Source of the DNA: DATELY01 sp035276085
GTDB taxonomy: Bacteria > Pseudomonadota > Gammaproteobacteria > Steroidobacterales > Steroidobacteraceae
Assembly: GCA_035276085.1 (NCBI GenBank)
Contig: DATELY010000058.1
Location: 1 to 11,681 of the forward strand
DNA: 11,681 bases
Direction: 5' to 3'
Part shown: piece after piece, positions 7,353 through 11,681 of the stretch
How positions within the stretch are numbered: position 1 is the first letter of the stretch
Layout: each line of letters begins with the position of its first letter
Translations under genes and position numbers: made by a program
The notes under the pieces: model-generated
Seen by the model: the letters and a program-made list of their open reading frames with translations, nothing else
What the model was told of the DNA's origin: nothing
Databases searched by the model: none

Positions 7353-8477
7353 ATGAAGTTCGAAACCAAGTCCATCCACATCGGTCGCGACATCGAAGCG
7401 AACACCGGTGAAGTTGCGCCGGCCATTCATCTCAGTACCACGTACGAGCGCGATGCCGACGGCGGTTATCCACGCAGCTATTCGTACATCCGTCCTGACA
7501 ATCCGAGCCGACGCGCGTTGGAAGAATGCGTCGCAGCGCTCGAGGGCGGCGCTGTCGCGCTGGCATTTGCATCGGGTTCTGCTGCATCCCTTGCCGTCTT
7601 CAGCCTCTTGCGCAGCGGCGATCACATCATCGCGCCGATCGAGTGCTATCACGGCACGGCCAAGCAGCTGCGCGACATCGTCGCGCAGTGGGGTATCGAG
7701 TGCAGCTTCGTGGACATGACGCGGATTGCCGAGATCCAGAATGCGCTGCGCACGACCACGCGCCTCATCTGGATCGAGACGCCGTCCAATCCGATGCTCA
7801 ACATCAGCGACATCCGTGCGATCGCTGCGCTGGCAAAGGCGCGGGACGCACTCGTGTGCTGCGACAACACTTTCGCCACACCCGTGTTGCAATTGCCGTT
7901 CGAGCTCGGAGCCGATCTGGTGATCCACTCCACGACGAAGTACTTCGGCGGCCACAGCGATGTCATGGGCGGTGCGGTCGTCGTGCGTGAAGCTGGCGCA
8001 CTGGCCGATCGACTGCGCGACTATCAAGCAACCTCGGGTGCAGTCCCCGCGCCGTTCGATTGCTGGCTCGTACGCCGCAGCCTCGCGACACTCGCGTGGC
8101 GCCTGCGCGCGCAGACCGCGAATGCGCAACGCGTCGCGGAGTTCTTGAACACGCACCCACGCGTCGCGCGCACGTTCTATCCCGGGCTCGACGCGCATCC
8201 GGGTCATGCGCTTGCCCGCGCACAGATGCATGGCGGCTTTGGCGCGATGGTGTCGTTCTGCGTGCAAGGCAGCCGCGATGAGGCGTTCGCGGTTGCGGCG
8301 CGGATGAAGATCTTCATCCGTGCAACGAGCTTGGGCGGGGTGGAGTCTTTAGTGGAACATCGGGCTTCTGTGGAAGGCCCGCACAGTGTCACGCCCGACA
8401 CGCTGCTGCGGCTGTCGATCGGACTGGAGCATGCCGATGATCTGATCGCGGATCTGGATCGGGCGCTCGGCGGTTGA
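7353..8477 (+). CDS. PLP-dependent Cys/Met metabolism enzyme (cystathionine gamma-synthase/lyase family)
   Basis: A 374-aa fold-type I PLP enzyme of transsulfuration, most like cystathionine gamma-synthase or gamma-lyase. Visible family residues: Y45 and R47 in SYSYIRPDNPSRRALE (phosphate contact from the partner subunit), the SGSAAS turn (74-79, usually SGMAA), Y99 in ECYHGT (stacks on PLP), IETPSNPMLNISD (141-153), D171 in CCDNTFATP (pairs with the pyridine N), and the Schiff-base lysine K196 in HSTTKYFGGHSD. SLGGVESLVEHRAS near the C-terminus holds the substrate-carboxylate Arg. Synthase, lyase and sulfhydrylase activities cannot be separated by eye, so I give no symbol. GTG 7344 overlaps the gspB stop and would add 3 residues; ATG 7353 is preferred. 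The cytoplasmic enzyme follows gspB without a gap but has no evident role in secretion. Confidence 0.88.
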   Translation: MKFETKSIHIGRDIEANTGEVAPAIHLSTTYERDADGGYPRSYSYIRPDNPSRRALEECVAALEGGAVALAFASGSAASLAVFSLLRSGDHIIAPIECYHGTAKQLRDIVAQWGIECSFVDMTRIAEIQNALRTTTRLIWIETPSNPMLNISDIRAIAALAKARDALVCCDNTFATPVLQLPFELGADLVIHSTTKYFGGHSDVMGGAVVVREAGALADRLRDYQATSGAVPAPFDCWLVRRSLATLAWRLRAQTANAQRVAEFLNTHPRVARTFYPGLDAHPGHALARAQMHGGFGAMVSFCVQGSRDEAFAVAARMKIFIRATSLGGVESLVEHRASVEGPHSVTPDTLLRLSIGLEHADDLIADLDRALGG

Positions 8478-8503
8478 GATTGGTTGCACATTCAGCCAGA
8501 GCG

Positions 8504-8635
8504 TCCCTTCCCTTGCGAAGCGGGGGAACGACCGGAGGAAGTGGCGCGCCAGGACAGGATGGGGGCAGCTTGATGTGCGGCGATACTCTCCACCTCCCCC
8601 ACCCCAACCCTCCCCCGCTATCGCAGGGGAGGGGG
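8504..8635. repeat. REP/BIME-like element, copy 2 (half B, 29-bp spacer, inverted half A)
   Basis: Half B (8504-8566) starts TCCCTTCCCTTGCGAAGCGG and ends GGACAGGATGGGGGC (8552-8566), but carries a 23-nt insert (8529-8551) absent from copy 1. Half A is inverted at 8596-8635, CCCCCACCCCAACCCTCCCC then CGCTATCGCAGGGGAGGGGG; its minus-strand apex reads GCGATAGC. The B-A order shows the whole element lies in the opposite orientation to copy 1. Half A overlaps the 3' end of the GNAT gene at 8618-9085. Confidence 0.8.
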
Positions 8636-9085
8636 CGGATTCACCATCCTCGTCATCAGGTGGTAACGATCGCGCGCGCGGAACTCGAGCGCCGAATACA
8701 AGCGCACTGCGTTGTCGTTCTGAGTGTCCACCTCGAGATGAATTGCACGAACATCCAGTGAGCGAGCTTCCTCGATCACCGCCGCGAGTGCGGCCCTGGC
8801 GATCCCGCGGCCGCGCAAGTCGCGTTCCACGAACATCTCATCGATGTACGCGTCGCGACCGCCGAGTTCGAGGCTGTAGCCGAAACACAGCACGATATAG
8901 CCGGCCAGGCGTGCACTCGCTTCGATGAGCCACACGCGGCCAGAGTCGGGCGCGGCCAGTAGACTCATCATCGCGGCCGCGTTTGCATCGCTGAACGTCA
9001 AGCCGTCGTCCTCGTAGTACCGCCGCATCAACGGCAGCAGCAATGTCTGGTCCGCTGATGTCGCACGGCGCAGTTGCATGTTCAT
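8618..9085 (-). CDS. GNAT family N-acetyltransferase
   Basis: A 155-aa single-domain acetyltransferase. The acetyl-CoA binding motif A is visible as R91-G-R-G94-I-A96 in RDLRGRGIARAAL, preceded by the usual strand AYIDEMFVERDLR. The late strand HLEVDTQNDNAVRLYSALEF (116-135) carries the family's N-x-x-A-x-x-x-Y-x-x-x-F pattern. The substrate cannot be predicted. ATG 9085 has AAGG 4 nt upstream; ATG 9079 (residue 3) with 10-nt spacing is equally possible. The last residues, PPPPLR, and the TAG stop come from REP-like half A, so the natural C-terminus was probably set by insertion or growth of the repeat. It is divergent from the lipoprotein gene, 82 bp between starts, and convergent with the PLP-enzyme gene. 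Confidence 0.85.
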   Translation of the reverse strand: MNMQLRRATSADQTLLLPLMRRYYEDDGLTFSDANAAAMMSLLAAPDSGRVWLIEASARLAGYIVLCFGYSLELGGRDAYIDEMFVERDLRGRGIARAALAAVIEEARSLDVRAIHLEVDTQNDNAVRLYSALEFRARDRYHLMTRMVNPPPPLR

Positions 9086-9167
9086 CGAGCCTTATTTCGT
9101 CCTGCGAGGGATCCCGTCGTACCGTTACCGAATTGATGTGCACACGCAAGGACACGCCCCTGTCGCC

Positions 9168-9752
9168 ATGCATGAACACCTGCACCCCTCGACGTTCGCA
9201 TTGATCGCCCTCACGATCGGGCTCGCCGCCTGCAATGGCCGCGCACCCGCGTCGGAACCGCAATCTCAGTCACCTGTTGCTGCCGCAACGGCACTCACGC
9301 GCGAGCAGCTTGGCAATCTCAGCTATCCGTCCGAGCTCGGACCGAATGGACGTGTGCAGCTGAAGAACGGTGTCTTCGAAGCGCAGGAATCCGACGACCC
9401 CACGGCGCACCTGATCGTGCGGCTCACGGACCATATGGCCGAAGGTGATTTGAATGGCGATGGCCGGAGCGATGCGGCGGTGATCCTGGAATCGGATTCC
9501 GGCGGCTCGGGCAGCTTCATGGACCTGGCAGCGGTGCTCAACACGCCCAACGGCCCCGAACCTGTGGCCGTGACCGATCTTGGGGATCGCACGGAGATTC
9601 GCCGCATGGCTTTCGAGGGCGGCAAGGTCCAGATCGAGCTGATCGGTCACGGACCGGACGATCCCGTGTGCTGCCCGACCCAAGTTCAACAGCGCGAGTA
9701 CCGACTGGACGGACACCAGTGGATCCCGAGCGAGCGGCGCGCACCGCCGTAG
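9168..9752 (+). CDS. predicted lipoprotein with FG-GAP-like DxNxDG loop
   Basis: A 194-aa protein that I cannot assign to a named family. The N-terminus MHEHLHPSTFALIALTIGLAAC is a lipoprotein signal peptide with lipobox LAAC, giving Cys22 as the acylated residue. D94-L-N-G-D-G-R-S-D102 is a calcium-binding loop of the kind found in FG-GAP/VCBS proteins. The C-terminal part contains GHGPDDPVCCPTQVQQREYR, a DPxCCPT pattern I associate with uncharacterised envelope lipoproteins; the paired Cys may form a disulfide or bind metal (inference). ATG 9168 is chosen because it begins the signal peptide; in-frame ATG 9078 would bury the signal 30 residues inside and overlap the divergent GNAT gene. AAGGA at 9148-9152 is too far (15 nt) to be a good ribosome site. 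The protein is probably membrane-anchored in the periplasm. Confidence 0.75.
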   Translation: MHEHLHPSTFALIALTIGLAACNGRAPASEPQSQSPVAAATALTREQLGNLSYPSELGPNGRVQLKNGVFEAQESDDPTAHLIVRLTDHMAEGDLNGDGRSDAAVILESDSGGSGSFMDLAAVLNTPNGPEPVAVTDLGDRTEIRRMAFEGGKVQIELIGHGPDDPVCCPTQVQQREYRLDGHQWIPSERRAPP

Positions 9753-9758
9753 GAGCAA

Positions 9759-9853
9759 ACGGGTGACGGGCACGGCCAACGGGCTACGGGCTACGGGTTA
9801 CGGCCAGAAGGACGGGGAGCCGCTCTGGCCGTTGCCCGTTACCCGTAACCCGT
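9759..9853. repeat. long hairpin of heptamer units between convergent genes
   Basis: The left arm reads ACGGGCT, ACGGGCT, ACGGGTT, ACGGCCAGA (9779-9808), preceded by two more units ACGGGTG and ACGGGCA (9759-9772). The right arm (9824-9853) mirrors it: TCTGGCCGT, TGCCCGT, TACCCGT, AACCCGT. Arms are 30 nt with a 15-nt loop; mismatches fall at the last two positions of each heptamer. It fills the gap between the lipoprotein and a convergent GNAT gene, and its last base is the last base of the GNAT stop codon. It could block converging transcripts, but no T-run is present. Confidence 0.85.
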
Positions 9854-10350
9854 CAGCCGCTCTCTTTCGCCAGCTGCACCAACGCCTCGCCGCTGACTCG
9901 AAACATCGTCCACTCGTTCAGCGGTTCGGCACCGAGGCCGCGATAAAAATCGATTGCGCGTTGATTCCAATCGAGCACCGACCACTCGAAGCGCGCGCAG
10001 CGTCGTGCAACGGCGATCTTCGCCAGATGACGCAACAGCGCCGCGCCATAGCCGCGTCCGCGGCAGTGATCGCGCACGTACAGGTCTTCGAGATAGATGC
10101 CCGGCCGGCTCTTGAACGTCGAATAGTTGTGAAAGTAGAGCGCGAAGCCGACCGCCTCGCCGCTCACCCGCGCCAACACGACTTCCGCGAACCGTCGCTC
10201 ACCGAACAAGTGCTCGTGCAGCAACGCCTCCGTAGCGACCACTTCTGGCAGCAGCCGCTCGAAGATCGCGAGCTCGCGGATGAGCTGCAGGATGACGGGC
10301 ACGTCCGCCGGGGTGGCGGGCTCGATTTGCAGAGTGCCTTCGGTGTCCAC
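9853..10350 (-). CDS. GNAT acetyltransferase, spermidine/diamine acetyltransferase (SSAT)-like
   Basis: A 165-aa acetyltransferase resembling the SSAT/thialysine acetyltransferase branch (human SSAT 171 aa). Shared features: IRELAIFERL near the start (24-33), LYFHNYSTFKSRPGIYLEDLYV in the middle (71-92), motif A R97-G-R-G100-Y-G102, FEWSVLDWNQRAIDFYRGLGA (121-141) with Tyr136 at the expected catalytic position, then NEWTMFRVSGEAL. Acetylation of polyamines or related amines is a family-level guess; bacterial members are mostly uncharacterised. GTG 10350 is supported by AGGAG with 7-nt spacing on the minus strand. The gene is divergent from the LysR-type regulator, with 288 bp between starts, so regulation by that protein is possible. 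A unit-built hairpin starts at its stop codon. Confidence 0.87.
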   Translation of the reverse strand: MDTEGTLQIEPATPADVPVILQLIRELAIFERLLPEVVATEALLHEHLFGERRFAEVVLARVSGEAVGFALYFHNYSTFKSRPGIYLEDLYVRDHCRGRGYGAALLRHLAKIAVARRCARFEWSVLDWNQRAIDFYRGLGAEPLNEWTMFRVSGEALVQLAKESG

Positions 10351-10395
10351 GGGACCACTCCTGCGGCCGGGCGCCGCAAAACTAGTTTATCGATT

Positions 10396-10409
10396 GGGCG
10401 TGCACGCCC
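10396..10409. promoter_or_regulatory. perfect 14-bp palindrome, possible operator
   Basis: GGGCGTGCACGCCC is a perfect 14-bp palindrome 46 bp upstream of the minus-strand GNAT start. Its half CACGCCCC recurs at 10422-10429, 19 bp downstream in the same orientation. Spaced repeats of this kind can be dimer binding sites, but nothing identifies the binder. Confidence 0.35.
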
Positions 10410-10445
10410 CCGAAGCACAAACACGCCCCTATCGAGCGCCACCCA

Positions 10446-10513
10446 GGCACAGGGATGTGCCCGCCGCCGCAGGCGGCGAGCGAAGAGGAAAAACCACGCT
10501 TTTTCCTCTTCGC
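10446..10513. repeat. three abutting perfect hairpins
   Basis: GGCACA/TGTGCC (10446-10461, 4-nt loop), CGCCGCC/GGCGGCG (10462-10478, 3-nt loop) and GCGAAGAGGAAAAA/TTTTTCCTCTTCGC (10480-10513, 14 perfect bp, 6-nt loop) follow one another with 0 and 1 nt between them. The last has an A5/T5 stretch next to its loop, not after the stem, so it is not a standard terminator. It lies between divergent genes, where no terminator is needed unless a small RNA is made here. Confidence 0.65.
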
Positions 10514-10598
10514 CACAGCGCGAGCGGCAGGAAGCCCGAGTCGCTGTTTCATACTAGCCTTGCAGGGTTAAACGAATTCAGATTATGTTGAGCCTACC

Positions 10599-10616
10599 GC
10601 GCCGTGGAGACGGCGC
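10599..10616. repeat. hairpin just upstream of the LysR-type gene
   Basis: GCGCCGT (10599-10605) pairs perfectly with ACGGCGC (10610-10616) around a GGAG loop. It lies 22 bp before the LysR start codon and may be in that gene's 5' leader. The GGAG in the loop is the only Shine-Dalgarno-like sequence near the start, but it is about 29 nt away, too far to serve directly. Confidence 0.5.
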
Positions 10617-10638
10617 CTACAAATAAAAATTCTGAACC

Positions 10639-11562
10639 ATGAGCGAGTCCATCAAACTACCGCTCAATGCTCTGCGGGCCTTCGAAGAGGTGGCCCGGCA
10701 CCTGAGCTTCACGGCTGCGGCGCAGTCGCTCAACGTCACGACGGCGGCCGTCAGCTCCCATATCAAGCTCCTGGAAGAATTCCTCGAGACGCCCCTGTTC
10801 ACACGACACAGTCGTCAAGTGCGCCTCACACCGCAGGGTGCGCGCTTGTTGCCGGGCGTGCGGCGCGGTTTCGATGAGCTCACCCGGGCCGTCGAACAGC
10901 TGCGGCAGCATCGCAGCAGTGGCCTGCTCAACATCAGCCTGCTCGGTTCGTTCCTGCAGAAGTGGCTGCTGCCGCGCCTGAGCGACTTCTACCAGAAACA
11001 TCCCGAAGTGGATCTGCGCTTCAACGCCAGCCGCGAACTGGTGGATTTCAAGCACACCGACTTCCACGCGGCTGTCCGCTACGGTCATGGGGAGTGGCCC
11101 GAGCTGCGAGCGGAAAAAATGCTCGATGACTGGGTATTTCCCGTCACGAGCCCAGCGCTGCTCGCCAGGCTCGGGCCCATTCACACGCTCGCCGATCTCA
11201 ACAAATATCCGCTGCTGCACAGCCCGACCGAGCCGTGGATGGATTGGCTGCGGCGCGTCGGGGGCGATACCACACGCCTGGATCGCGGCCCTGTGCTGGA
11301 TGATTCGGCTTCGCTGTTGGCGGCCGCCGAGCAGGGACATGGACTGGCGCTGGCGCGATGGTCGCTCGTCGCGGGCGATCTGGCCGCGGGGCGATTGGTC
11401 AGGCCATCGGATCAGAGCGTGCGGCAGCGGTCGGCGTATTACTTCGTCGCGCCGGCACCGCATTTCGAGCTGCCGAAGGTCATTCGGTTCCGGGATTGGC
11501 TGTTGGAGTGCTGTCGGCAGTTTCCGCCGCCGGAGGGGGAGCGGTTGGAGCCGCAGGATTGA
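10639..11562 (+). CDS. LysR-type transcriptional regulator, GcvA-like
   Basis: A 307-aa DNA-binding regulator. The N-terminus LPLNALRAFEEVARHLSFTAA followed by AAQSLNVTTAAVSSHIKLLEE (about residues 7-48) is the winged helix-turn-helix of LysR proteins, and the LPLNALRAFE start is typical of the GcvA/AmpR branch. The effector domain (about 93-295) has the usual LLNISLLGSFLQKWLLPRLS opening, RYGHGEWPELRAEKML and LLAAAEQGHGLALARWSL. The inducer cannot be predicted. The start follows an AT-rich stretch (10619-10637) with no recognisable ribosome site. LysR regulators often control the divergent neighbour, here the SSAT-like GNAT gene, and themselves; I saw no clear T-N11-A box to prove it. An in-frame start further upstream was not found. 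Confidence 0.93.
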   Translation: MSESIKLPLNALRAFEEVARHLSFTAAAQSLNVTTAAVSSHIKLLEEFLETPLFTRHSRQVRLTPQGARLLPGVRRGFDELTRAVEQLRQHRSSGLLNISLLGSFLQKWLLPRLSDFYQKHPEVDLRFNASRELVDFKHTDFHAAVRYGHGEWPELRAEKMLDDWVFPVTSPALLARLGPIHTLADLNKYPLLHSPTEPWMDWLRRVGGDTTRLDRGPVLDDSASLLAAAEQGHGLALARWSLVAGDLAAGRLVRPSDQSVRQRSAYYFVAPAPHFELPKVIRFRDWLLECCRQFPPPEGERLEPQD

Positions 11563-11604
11563 GGATTGGTGTTGGTTTCGTTGCTCTCCGCGCTGGACGC
11601 GCTT

Positions 11605-11643
11605 GCCCCCACCCCAACCCTCCCCCGCTTCGCAGGGGAGGGA
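11605..11643. repeat. REP-like half element A, copy 3 (single)
   Basis: GCCCCCACCCCAACCCTCCC followed by CCGCTTCGCAGGGGAGGGA matches inverted half A of copy 2, with apex GCTTCGC (GCGAAGC on the minus strand). No half B is visible before it, back to the LysR stop at 11562. A partner could lie beyond the window end, though only 38 bp remain. Confidence 0.75.
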
Positions 11644-11681
11644 GTCAGATTCGTGGTTGTCGGTGACGCCGGCACGAAACC

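Larger units (their letters stand above)
10351..10638. other. divergent intergenic region with a run of palindromes
   Basis: This gap separates the minus-strand GNAT and plus-strand LysR genes and must hold both promoters. It contains a perfect palindrome GGGCGTGCACGCCC (10396-10409), CACGCCCC again at 10422-10429, three abutting hairpins (10446-10513) and one more hairpin (10599-10616) near the LysR start. A weak promoter guess for LysR is TTGCAG (10560-10565) with TTATGT (10583-10588), 17-bp spacing, but both boxes match consensus poorly. No ORF here looks like a gene. Confidence 0.5.

Noticed and set aside
7314..8267. 317-aa minus-strand open frame opposite the PLP enzyme
   Set aside because: Antisense to a gene with intact catalytic residues; composition is Arg/His-rich and without motifs.
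9759..9853. CRISPR-like array
   Set aside because: Units are only 7 nt, directly adjacent with no spacers, and mirrored as a hairpin; no cas genes nearby.
10480..10513. Rho-independent terminator
   Set aside because: The T-run is within the stem rather than after it, and the flanking genes diverge, so neither would end here.
9763..10557. 264-aa plus-strand open frame opposite the SSAT-like GNAT gene
   Set aside because: It starts inside the heptamer hairpin and runs antisense to a gene with clear GNAT motifs.
10657..11463. 268-aa minus-strand open frame opposite the LysR gene
   Set aside because: Antisense to a clear helix-turn-helix regulator; no recognisable domain.
11439..11675. 78-aa minus-strand frame with SPAKRGRVGVG
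   Set aside because: That peptide is simply the translated REP-like repeat; a similar peptide appears from copy 1 near 3260. Not a gene.

Overview
The window is GC-rich, densely coded bacterial chromosome. The gene content points to a Gammaproteobacterium: a long FadE-type acyl-CoA dehydrogenase with N-terminal membrane helices, a GspA/GspB pair for type II secretion, DNA polymerase IV and a GcvA-type LysR regulator. I cannot name the genus. The intergenic hairpin style recalls Xanthomonadales and their relatives, but that is only an impression. No tRNA, rRNA, CRISPR array, transposase or phage gene is visible.

Layout. 1-244: non-coding leader with nested inverted repeats. 245-2758: fadE-like acyl-CoA dehydrogenase, then a small exported DUF4399-type protein (2803-3249). 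3258-3364: two-part REP/BIME-like element. 3430-4623: dinB (Pol IV). 4624-4792: direct repeat and long hairpin. 4793-6466: gspA. 6467-6621: second long hairpin. 6622-7347: gspB. 7353-8477: PLP enzyme of the cystathionine gamma-synthase/lyase family, starting right at the gspB stop. 8504-8635: second REP-like element, which also supplies the C-terminus of the minus-strand GNAT gene at 8618-9085. 9168-9752: lipoprotein. 9759-9853: third long hairpin between convergent genes. 9853-10350 (minus): SSAT-like GNAT. 10351-10638: divergent intergenic region with a run of hairpins. 10639-11562: LysR-type regulator. 11605-11643: half of a third REP-like element.

The genes are mostly housekeeping or accessory metabolism and do not form one pathway. 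The clear functional unit is gspA-gspB, whose products form an inner-membrane, peptidoglycan-binding complex that helps place the type II secretion secretin; the rest of the gsp operon is not here. fadE and the DUF4399 gene are probably co-transcribed.

The most unusual content lies between the genes. Nearly every gap longer than about 90 bp holds an inverted repeat, of two kinds. One is a recurring REP-like family (five half-elements) whose apex always reads GC-G(N)A-GC or GC-G(NN)A-GC, the core of unusually stable DNA mini-hairpins. The other is a set of long imperfect hairpins unrelated in sequence but alike in design: the clearest have arms built from tandem 7- or 8-nt units mirrored in the opposite arm.
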